From Spongilla lacustris (lineage: Eukaryota; Porifera; Demospongiae; Spongillida; Spongillidae), in the NCBI GenBank assembly GCA_949361645.1, contig OX442426.1, positions 434,001 to 498,000 of the forward strand: a DNA stretch of 64,000 nt. The letters run 5' to 3'. A program made the position numbers and the translations under genes. Below the pieces are notes generated by a model. It had not been told where the DNA came from. It did not search any database and saw only the letters and a list, made by a program, of their open reading frames with translations. This document shows positions 31,380 through 41,100 of the stretch, in pieces; positions within the stretch are counted from its first letter, which is position 1; every line of letters starts with the position of its first letter.

Positions 31380-32110
31380 GAGAAACCTTTGAATTCAGAG
31401 TATTATTTTGAAAAGTGCTACGCATAATAAAATTGCTAATACTAGACACAACCTGCTCAGAGACTGCATTGCCGACTTCTGCAACAAGGCATGCCTTTCC
31501 CCACAAAATGAGAAAGGAAGTGGCATTCTTCCTAAGGATCAATCTAGACCAGCAGACATCCTAGTGCCAAACTGGTCCCTCTCCCACCCAGCTGCATTTG
31601 ACATAAAGGTGATCAATCCGCTAAATTTGCAATTTTTACAAGAAGCGGCTCAAACCTGTGGTCATGCAGCTGGGATGGGAGAGGAATCCAAGCACTCGGC
31701 AAATGACGAGGCATGTGCACTTAGAGGATGGCCATGTGCCCTTAGAGGATGGTCATGTGCCCTTAAAGGATGGTCATGTGCCCTTAGAGGATGGTCATGT
31801 GCCCTTAGAGGATGGTCATGTGCCCTTAGAGGATGGTCATGTGCCCTTAGAGGATGGTCATGCATCCCTTTGGTTGTGGAAGTGTTTGGGGGTTGGGGCA
31901 ATGAAGCTATAGATGTGCTGACTAAACTGTCAAATAAGATGGCCACCCAGCTATGTCGACCTCTTATTGAGGTTACATCAACCATTTACAGTCGCCTTAG
32001 CCTCATCCTTATGAGGCAGAATGCCAGGGCAATTTTGGCCAGATGTGTCTCACCAACCACATCTTGTGACTTTTAGTCGTAGTTTTTTAATAAACAGTTG
32101 TGAGTAGGTC
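31380..32110 (+). mobile_element. Retroelement tail relic B1 with in-frame 21-bp repeat
   Basis: The ORF at 31408-32076 reads [47 protein letters not shown] and [16 protein letters not shown], the same family as relics A but only distantly similar. AATAAA at about 32090 marks the 3-prime end. Between EACALRGW and CIPLVVEV lies a tandem CALRGWS heptad repeated about seven times, against one in relic B2. Confidence 0.7.
31709..31862. repeat. 21-bp coding minisatellite in relic B1
   Basis: About seven copies of tgtgcccttagaggatggtca, in frame as CALRGWS. The 40.27-kb duplicate has a single copy, so the expansion postdates the block duplication. Confidence 0.95.
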
Positions 32111-32395
32111 ATAGTTAATTAAGTTATGTATAATGCTATATTGTACTACTTCAAGAAATGATTGCATGCACTGTGGCTGAAGGCCAGCATACGCAGCACA
32201 ACATGTTGTATGCTAATTAAATGAATATGCCCCGGTAAAGTTGAACTCCATAACCAATTAGCAATGTCTACACCCATCCCTGGAACGTGGGAAGAAAAGA
32301 TAGGCTGATAAAGTGAATTGTCCACTATTGATGGATTGGCTAAATACAACTACCCTACGCAAATGTCATATGCCTTTAACCAATAATTGCCGGAT

Positions 32396-32450
32396 GTAAG
32401 GTATACCTTACGTTCGTAAGGTATACCTTACGTTCGTAACGTAAGGTACA
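32396..32450. repeat. Perfect 16-bp palindromes at inversion edge, copy A
   Basis: GTAAGGTATACCTTAC at 32396-32411 and again at 32416-32431, then a half site at 32440-32446. They stand at the left border of the segment that is inverted relative to 40.8-41.4 kb. Confidence 0.9.
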
Positions 32451-33030
32451 CTACAGATTGTTACATCTGATATATAAGCTTGCAGTACTAAAATGGTAAA
32501 GCTGGCTAGGTATTTGGATGCTTTGCACACTGACGGATTGAACGTGCGGTATTGAGCACCTCCTATTTCTGTCTATGAGGCTGTTATCGGGCACATTCTA
32601 AGCAATCATCATCATCTCCATCTTTTTCTTCACACTTTTTTACATCTATTCTATCATCATATTCACCATTCATCCATTCGGGGTGGGCAGGCCGGGGCTT
32701 CTGCCGGGCGATGTCGCAACGAAGCGGCGATGGCATCGCTAGAGGTACTAATTGCATTCCTGTAGAAAACGTGGTTCGAAGTTCATAAAACTTGCTCTTC
32801 TTTGGTTGTGGAACTGCAGTACCTTCAAAGACAGTGTTTTTCTATGCCGTGCCTTACGCGAACATCAATTGATTTATAAACCACACGTTTATTACTCAGC
32901 GGCATGTATCGCAAGAACGGCACTAGTATGGCAGCTCTTGTCGGTCCATTGAAATCTGTTATGTACCAATACTTCGATCGCAAATCGCCCAATTACATGT
33001 ATACGCTGCATTTTTTACTTGAAAATCGTA
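32449..33030 (+). other. Invertible-looking segment, orientation A
   Basis: About 582 bp that is the reverse complement of 40829-41419, while sequence on both sides is collinear between the two blocks. It carries an ORF ([20 protein letters not shown]..., plus strand) also present in the other copy on the minus strand; the protein is not recognised. It may be a short DNA element rather than a switch. Confidence 0.8.
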
Positions 33031-33039
33031 AGGTATGGT

Positions 33040-33570
33040 CCTAAACCAGGACACACCTGTATACAGCAAAACTTAAAGTTCAATTGTGCAGTGAATGAAG
33101 TGAGCTAGCAACAATTATTGGTTGCCAAAGTCAATATCATTGTGCTGATATGCTTTCACTTCACTTGGTTTCTTCAGAATACTTGATTTTGGTTACTTAA
33201 TATTTAGTATGTGATATCAGTACAACAGGGAATTGATTTTGTTTGAAATTTATTTATATAAAAGTTACCTTTATTGCATAGCACAATCCCAGTAAATGTT
33301 GACAATTTCGTTTTAAAAATATACATATATAGATAGCTTTTCAGTGTATTTTAGTTGGTTAATAATATGGATATTTAACTTTTGAAGTGATTTTTACAAA
33401 CTTTCAAACATAATAATATCATTGTCACTTGTACTTGTAACCAATTCAAACTTGATTTCAAAAGATTTGATTTTAAGTTAATTAACTATTTAAATGTTTC
33501 TTAATTTGTTTATGGCAGTAATTGTCTGCTTAATGGGAACAATAAAGCAGGTTATTCCAGCTAGATAAAT
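33040..33570. other. AT-rich stretch, end of duplicated block
   Basis: Collinear with 41425-41955; homology ends at agctagataaatat. No coding content. Confidence 0.6.
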
Positions 33571-33622
33571 ATATATCATGAGGTTGACATCCTGTGTGTC
33601 TCCTACATGTACAACTATTGAA

Positions 33623-33926
33623 CCCTACACCTCAACACACCTGGGCTAGTGACTCCTACACCTCAACACATGTGGGCTAGTGACCCCTACACCTCAACAC
33701 ATCTGGACTAGTGACCCCTACACCTCAACACATACATGTGGACTAGTGATCCCTACACCTCACACACCTGGGCTAGTGACCCCTACACCTCACACACCTG
33801 GGCTAGTGACCCCTACACCTCACACACCTGGGCTAGTGACCCCTACACCTCACACACCTGGGCTAGTGACCCCTACACCTCACACACCTGGGCTAGTGAC
33901 CCCTACACCTCACACACCTGGACTAG
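33623..33926. repeat. 30-bp minisatellite, second version
   Basis: About 10 units of the ctagtgacccctacacctca family, more uniform than the 24.3-kb array. Confidence 0.95.
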
Positions 33927-33936
33927 TGACCCCCAC

Positions 33937-34144
33937 CATCAGCATCTTCTTGATGACATCGCCCACCACTACAGCTGAGGCACTGCTGAAGGAGGCAAAG
34001 GGACTGTTGTAGATGTTGATAGGGAGTAGGCTGGGGACTAGGAGGGCCGCACAGGTCTTGATTGCCTCCATGCAGATGACTTGTGCTCAGAGTTGAGGTA
34101 CATGTCAGCACAGCTCTGCACCAGTTGTAGCTGGGGGATGTGGG
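33937..34144 (-). pseudogene. MTOR: MTOR HEAT exon, 34-kb copy, 1-nt deletion
   Basis: Matches 24944-25146 and keeps the exon end KKMLMVGV that the 25-kb copy lost. One G is missing in atggacttgtg (about 34078), which shifts the frame between LNSEHKS and MEAIKTC. Confidence 0.85.
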
Positions 34145-34307
34145 CTGGGGAGGAGGCACCATGTGAGGAGCATGTGGAAAGCACATGACGTGCAAATGCA
34201 GTGTGTGAACCAGCACCCTCATGTACATGAACAATGTGAGCTCCCGCCAGCTTATACCTACACATTCAAGTAGCAAAGCACATCAACACATGTATGTATT
34301 GGGAAAC

Positions 34308-35108
34308 AACCCAATATGCATGAGCAGTGATATGATTGGCCTGGGTACCCGATATACATGAGCAGTGATATGACTGGCCTGGGTACCTGATATACATGAG
34401 CAGTGACATGACTGGCCTGGGTACCTGATATACATGAGCAGTGATATGACTGGGTACCTGATATACAAGAGCAGTGATATGACTGGCCTGGGTACCTGAT
34501 ATGCATGAGCAGTGATATGACTGGGTACCCGATATACATGAGCAGTGATATGACTGGCCTGGGTACCTGATATACATGAGCAGTGATATGACTGGCCTGG
34601 GTACCTGATATGCATGAGCAGTGATATGACTGGCCTGGGTACCCGATATACATGAGCAGTGATATGACTGGCCTGGGTACCTGATATACATGAGCAGTGA
34701 TATGACTGGGTACCTGATATACATGAGCAGTGATATGACTGGCCTGGGTACCTGATATACATGAGCAGTGATATGACTGGCCTGGGTACCTGATATACAT
34801 GAGCAGTGATATGACTGGGTACCTGATATACATGAGCAGTGATATGACTGGCCTGGGTACCTGATATACATGAGCAGTGATATGACTGGCCTGGGTACCT
34901 GATATACATGAGCAGTGATATGACTGGCCTGGGTACCTGATATGCATGAGCAGTGATATGACTGGCCTGGGTACCCGATATACATGAGCAGTGATATGAC
35001 TGGCCTGGGTACCTGATATGCATGAGCAGTGATATGACTGGGTACCTGATATACATGAGCAGTGATATGACTGGCCTGGGTACCCGATATACATGAGCAG
35101 TGATATGA
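34308..35108. repeat. 38-bp minisatellite, second version
   Basis: About 21 units of the same family as 25308-27312, with 33-bp variants. Confidence 0.97.
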
Positions 35109-35140
35109 ATAGGGGTGTCCTCACATGATGGTATCCTCAC

Positions 35141-35317
35141 CTCCAAAGCTGAAGCTGCTCAATGTCTGAAGGGCCAGCGTTACCATGGCATTGTCCGACT
35201 CATGGAAGGCCATATTGAGGGGTGGGGCAGGGGTGGTGGCCACTGGGGACTTGGGGGCACCTGGGTGCCTCATCTGCTGATGCAAGAGGATGCCATGCAG
35301 CATGTGAAGCAGCCTCT
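35141..35317 (-). CDS. MTOR: MTOR HEAT exon, 35-kb copy
   Basis: 177 bp, same product as 27340-27516 with Asn-Met for Asn-Ile in PPLNMAF. The splice sites are intact. Confidence 0.88.
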
Positions 35318-35605
35318 CTGGGAGGGTGTGGTGGTGTGATGGGTGTGGTGCATTGTGAGGGTGTGGTGGTGTGATGTGTGTGGTGCAATATGTGAGGGTG
35401 TGGTGAAATATGTGAGGGTGTGATGTGTATGGTGTATGGTAGTATGTGGTGTATAGTGGGATGTGTGATAGCATGATGTATGTGGTGTATGTGTGAGGGT
35501 GGTACAATGGATAAGCACACTTCATACACATGTACATGAGCAGTGATGGATTACAATAACATGTAGTACTATCAGTAGGTGATGTGTGGATATGAGGAAC
35601 CATAC

Positions 35606-35803
35606 CCATAATGTCCCTTCTCAGCTGGGGGACCTCTTTATGTAGGATCTTGAGGTAGGAGGTCAGCTCAGGACTTAGGCCCGTGGCAAACATGGGCTCC
35701 AGTAGTGCCTTCATCTCTGCCTCCACCTGAGGCCCCACAGCTCTGGCCAGCATGCTGATGCAGAGGAACACCGCTGGCTCATGCCTCAGCCTCCTACTGC
35801 TTG
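35606..35803 (-). CDS. MTOR: MTOR HEAT exon (CISMLARAVG)
   Basis: The product FLCISMLARAVGPQVEAEMK, LLEPMFATGLSPELTSYL and EVPQLRRDIM matches the CISMLARAMG..LLEPML..GLSPALT segment of TOR (about residue 500). Donor GTATGG in phase 1 fits the exon at 35141-35317. The acceptor position near 35803 is uncertain. Confidence 0.8.
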
Positions 35804-36029
35804 TCATGTGACAGTCATGTGATGTGAGCAGCCAGAGGATATTAGAACAGCCCAACTACATACATACATACATACATACATACACATACGTATGCATTTG
35901 TACATACATGCACACAAACATACTACATTTAGCCCCTATTGTAGAACAGCATGCATTATTGTACCTCCAATGTCTTGTTCCCTTCCGTTTTACATCACCT
36001 TGCCTTCAAATCTATCTTTCATTATTATA

Positions 36030-36370
36030 GTTGCAGATTATACACGTTATTGCCTAGCAACACAATTACGTCACCTTTGCAGCTGCTCTAGTTCAAAACT
36101 AGCGCGCAGAACGTTTTCTTCTTTTCCTAGCTCGGTGCAATTCGACATTTGCAGGCTAGCTGCCTCGAGCAGACACCTTCTACTATTTGTGAACATTGCT
36201 ATACCAAGCGTGCACAGGCAGACGCCCGCTTTTGCATTGTACTGAACTCGGCAGGACTCCAATTCCGCGTGTGGCTTTTGGAGGTATTCCTCGCATCATT
36301 TGGCTCTCCTCTATAGTCCTCTTTCGTTCCCGTGAAGGCATTTCGCTAACTTCGCTAGTCAAAAGTGTAG
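36030..36370 (-). mobile_element. Decayed Helitron-like fragment
   Basis: The minus strand has MPSRERKRTIEES, then gaggaatacctcc and ggcgggcg-like pieces in the same order as the ORF at 13858, ending in the gttgctaggcaataa motif at 36045-36065. The frame is broken in several places. Confidence 0.4.
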
Positions 36371-36557
36371 TGGTATATAGGATTTCAAGGCAATGGTGGT
36401 GTAGAAACAAGGGATTGTATGATGCTAAATGTAGGGATAATTATTGCACAATGTATCTCCAATCCCTTGCTCCCTTACTTCAGTTTTTACACCACCATTG
36501 CCTTCAAATCCTATATACCACTAACTTTGTCAGAGAGAATGTTTTTATATCTTGTTT
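36370..36557. mobile_element. Fold-back MITE relative of 14317-14594, shortened
   Basis: Arms carry gcaatggtggtgta and its complement tacaccaccattgc, and an agagagaatgtttttatatc end. It lies between two Helitron-like scraps. Confidence 0.7.
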
Positions 36558-36829
36558 CATCCATTTTTTACTACTAGTAGTATACTGTACAACCTGTACG
36601 TATACATAGTTTTGTATGATTGCCTTATTGCCTAGCAACACAATGTTTACATTTATGTTACATTTGCAGCTGTCCTACATCGAAACTCGCGTGCCAAGCA
36701 TTATGTACTGCCTAACTCACAGCTCGGTTCGATTCAACATTTGCATGCTAGTGTCGCCTCCTAGAAGCTCGATACAATCAGCTCTGTAGCTGTTACGAAC
36801 AGACGCCCACTTCAATACTCCACACTCAG

Positions 36830-37071
36830 TCTGTGCAACGACTCCATCCAATCGTCTTTTGAGATGCTACCTTGAGTGGACCAGACCTGCAGAAGGTACA
36901 ACAGCACAAGTACCGCCATGACATGGTGTTGTTGGAGGGACTGGTCCTTGAGAATCCTCATGAGGGAGTTGATGGCTATTGCTGGGTAGAACTCCTCCAG
37001 GTCACTGCCTGCTCCCATGGAGATGAGCAGTTCATTGGCCATATCCCCACCAGCTGTGTGGGACTGGGCAT
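36830..37071 (-). pseudogene. MTOR: Chimeric MTOR exon: HEAT segment joined to SKDDW segment
   Basis: One open minus frame reads MANELLISMGAGSDLEEFYP, AIAINSLMRILKDQSLQQHH, VLLYLLQVWSTQGSISKDDW, MESLHRLSVEY and stops. The first part matches TOR around residue 900 (DEFYPAVSMVALMRIFRDQS), the second around residue 1270 (SKDDWLEWLRRLS). In TOR these are several hundred residues apart. It ends against a Helitron-like scrap at about 36825. Confidence 0.8.
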
Positions 37072-37324
37072 CTGCAGTGGGGAAGAGGTGGGCATTAATT
37101 GTAACATCTCTAAAGTTGATGTCATTGTAATCCATCACGGCCACCAACAACAACTGGGATGGTACATTTGATGGAGCTATAACACATCTGTTAACAGAAC
37201 GCCATGTTAATGTCCATGTACATGTAAGGCTCTGATTAGGGGCGTTGTGAAAGCGTGCGGGGAGAGATGGAGGCAGCCATTGATTGAGTAAAAGATTCAC
37301 TTTTACATTTGGTGCTCTGCTAGC

Positions 37325-37620
37325 GATGAAGCTTGGGCTGTAGGGTCTCGAGGCGCGGAGTAGTGCTTCTCGCTGTGGGGCAGCTAAACTCACTGGAACC
37401 ATAGATATTAGATTATCCGTGCTGGAACGTCGCGCGGCTCGTGTGCTGTTTTCCCGCGAACTAGAAGAGAATGATTCACGTTTAACTTGGCTTGTGCCGC
37501 TCAAATGTAGTTATCTGGTGTGCGATAATTTGAGCTTACTAGTACATGGGATCCGCTTCTTTTATATTGCAACTTGTCCAGAAAAGTACTTGGCTTCCCA
37601 TGATCGAAAGGACCATGTAT
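37325..37620. repeat. Repeated block (gatgaagcttgggctgtagg family), copy 3
   Basis: Partner of 29056-29340. It follows the HEAT exon without the Merlin insertion seen in the other block. Confidence 0.7.
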
Positions 37621-37765
37621 AGTCATGGACTACATACATAGATTATACGAGCTACACGCCACGCTACTCGTAATCTCTCGACCTCATGTAAAAAAATAAA
37701 AATAATCAACTATTAATATTTACACGCACAAATTATGTAATCTATCACAGACAAAACGAAAATCT

Positions 37766-38109
37766 TCAAACACAAGACAGTTCCAGTCCACTTTCAATAT
37801 CACCAGCCAGTACACACAGGCCTATCTTCCTCAACACACCTATCAGTGTTGACCAGGCTACAGGCTGTGCTCCCTTCCCTTGGAGCCAGCGACTAAAAAT
37901 GGCCATGTTGATCTTCTCAGCATCCCTCATGTGCTCAAGTTCCAGAGCCTGCACAACAGCTCCAGTGTCATCCTTGAGAAGGAAGACTCCCATCTTTGAG
38001 TATGCAGTTCCCACCAGGGCAGCCACATTGAATATCCTGGTCTTGCCAGTGAAGTGCAGCAACTGCTCCAGGGTGGGGAGTACTGGGGCAGCTTGTGCTA
38101 GAGGAACAT
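37766..38109 (-). CDS. ROCO terminal exon: Death domain, copy 3
   Basis: 344 bp, acceptor catgtag. The product [20 protein letters not shown] runs to [40 protein letters not shown] and LELSCV with a TGA stop. The tail is five residues longer than copies 1 and 2. A Death fold mediates homotypic signalling contacts in animals. Confidence 0.8.
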
Positions 38110-41100
38110 CTACATGTAAGAATACCAATCATTCAGTGCACCACCCATTGCATAGAGATGGGCTTACAAGGGCACCATTCAGTACACCACCCATTGCACA
38201 GAGATGGGCTTACAAGGGCACCATTCAGTGCACCACCCATTGCACAGAGATGGGCTTACAAGGGCACCATTCAGTGCACCACCCATTGCACAGAGATGGG
38301 CTTACAAGGGCACCATTCAGTGCACCACCCATTGCACAGAGATGGGCTTACAAGGGCACCATTCAGTGCACCACCCATTGCACAGAGATGGGCTTACAAG
38401 GGCACCATTCAGTGCACCACCCATTGCACAGAGATGGGCTTACAAGGGCACCATTCAGTGCACCACCCATTGCACAGAGATGGGCTTACAAGGACACCAT
38501 TCAGTACACCACCCATTGCACAGAGATGGGCTTACAAGGGCACCATTCAGTACATCACCCATTGCACAGAGATGGGCTTACAAGGACACCATTCAGTACA
38601 CCACCCATTGCACAGAGATGGGCATACAAGGGCACCATTCAGTACACCACCCATTGCACAGAGATGGGCTTACAAGGGCACCATTCAGTACACCACCCAT
38701 TGCACAGAGATGGGCTAACAAGGGCACCATTCAGTACACCACCCATTGCACAGAGATGGGCTTACAAGGGCACCATTCAGTACACCACCCATTGCACAGA
38801 GATGGGCTTACAAGGGCACCATTCAGTACACCACCCATTGCACAGAGATGGGCTTACAAGGGCACCATTCAGTACACCACCCATTGCACAGAGATGGGCT
38901 TACAAGGGCACCATTCAGTACACCACCCATTGCACAGAGATGGGCTTACAAGGGCACCATTCAGTACACCACCCATTGCACAGAGATGGGCTTACAAGGA
39001 CACCATTCAGTACACAACCCATTGCACAGAGATGGGCTTACAAGGGCACCATTCAGTACACCACCCATTGCACAGAGATGGGCTTACAAGGGCACCATTC
39101 AGTACACCACCCATTGCACAGAGATGGGCTTACAAGGGCACCATTCAGTACACCACCCATTGCACAGAGATGGATGGTGCAATGAATGGTGCCCTTGTAA
39201 GCCCACCTCTGTGCAATGGTAATAAACCACATCAGGTGCTTAAAAACTTCAGTGATTGCAATGTTCATCTAATAACTTTAGTTATAGTCAATCCTATATT
39301 AAGGTGGGCTTCAATATCAGTGAAATGAGATCTACTTGTATAATAACGCTTGCGGCATACAAATACACAACTACATGTAACTGTAACTTCACTGCCTTAT
39401 TAATGACACGTTATATATAATTTTGATCATTAAGTGTTATTGTACTTTTCTGGAGGATAGTAAAATGATCGTCCATGCATATCACAACACACTCCAGCTC
39501 AACAATTTGAAATAGTAATGGTATTAGCGATGGAAGCAACTGCCTGTTCAATCTATTGTGTAAGTAATAGGTTCTTACTTGAAGTACTGCCATTGAGAGT
39601 TGTGTTAGGAACAGGTGCACCTAAAAGTGGACCTGGAGGAGCTGAAAAGGATCATGAGGTAATATCAATAGCTGTATTGAACCATCCTAAAACAAAATGT
39701 AATGAAATTGCTCTATCTGAGAAAATTAATGGTACATGTGTACATGTATATAGGATATGAAGGCTAAACAAAATTAACAATGCAAAATGACAAGTGCTAA
39801 ATACTTATGCTTTCATATTGGTAAACACTGGTTCCCTTGCTTTATCATTGCTGTCAACTCCCCTATCAATTCTGAGTTGGATTGTTAATTGAAAATGCTG
39901 CAGTATTATGCTTGATCTAATATACCACACCAGCTTAGGTAGAGAAACCTTTGAATTCACAGTATTATTTTGAAAAGTGCTACGCATAATAAAATTGATA
40001 ATACTAGATACAACCTGCTCAGAGACTGCATTGCCGACTTCTGCAACAAGGCATGCCTTTCCCCACAAATTGAGAAAGGAAGTGGCATTCTTCCTAAGGA
40101 TCAATCTAGACCAGCAGACATCCTAGTGCCAAACTGGTACCTCTCCCACCCAGCTGCATTTGACATAAAGGTGATCAATCCGCTAAATTTGCAATTCTTA
40201 CAAGAAGCGGCTCAAACCTGTGGTCATGCAGCTGAGATGGGAGAGGAATCCAAGCACTCTAGAAATGGTGAGGCATGTGCCCTTAGAGGATGGTCATGCA
40301 TCCCTTTGGTTGTGGAAGTGTTTGGGGGCTGGGGCAATGCAGCTATTGATGTGCTGACTAAACTGTCTAAAAAGATGGCCACCCAGCAATGTCAACCCTC
40401 TTATTCAACCATTTACAGTCGCCTTAGCCTCATCCTTATGAGGCAGAATGCCAGGGCAATTTTGGCCAGATGTGTCTCCACATCTTGTGACTTTTAGTCG
40501 TAGTTTTTTAATAAACAGTTGTGAGTAGGTCATAGTTAATTAAGTTATGTATAATGCTATATTGTACTACTTCAAGACATGATTGCATGCACTGTGGCTG
40601 AAGGCCAGCATACGCAGCACAACATGTTGTATGCTAATTAAATGAATATGCCCCGGTAAAGTTGAACTCCATAACCAATTAGCAATGTCTACACCCATCC
40701 CTGGAACATGGGAAGAAAAGATAGGCTGACAAAGTGAATTGTCCACTATTGATGCATTGGCTAAATACAATTACCCTACGTAAATGTCATATGCCTTTAA
40801 CCAATAATTGCCGGATGTAAGGTATACCTTACGATTTTCAAGTAAAAAAATGCAGCGTATAATTGGGCGATTTGCGATCGAAGTATTGGTATATAACAGA
40901 TTTCAATGGACCAGGCTCTAACCGCCACGAGCTGCCATACTAGTGCCGTTCTGGTGATACATGCCGCTGAGTAATAAACGTGTGGTTTATAAATCATTTG
41001 ATGTTCGCGTAAGGCACGGCATAGAAAAACACTGTCTTTGAAGGTACTGCAGTTCCACAACCAAAGAAGAGCAAGTTTTATGAACTTCGAACCACGTTTT

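Noticed and set aside
32752..32952. Treating the ORF in the invertible segment as a gene
   Set aside because: No recognised domain, no clear splice context and a broken upstream frame; kept only as an observation within the inverted segment.
36812..37504. A single 230-codon minus ORF as one gene
   Set aside because: It runs through a repeat block, an intron and the chimeric MTOR exon and begins at TTG, not ATG; only 36830-37071 has recognisable protein content.
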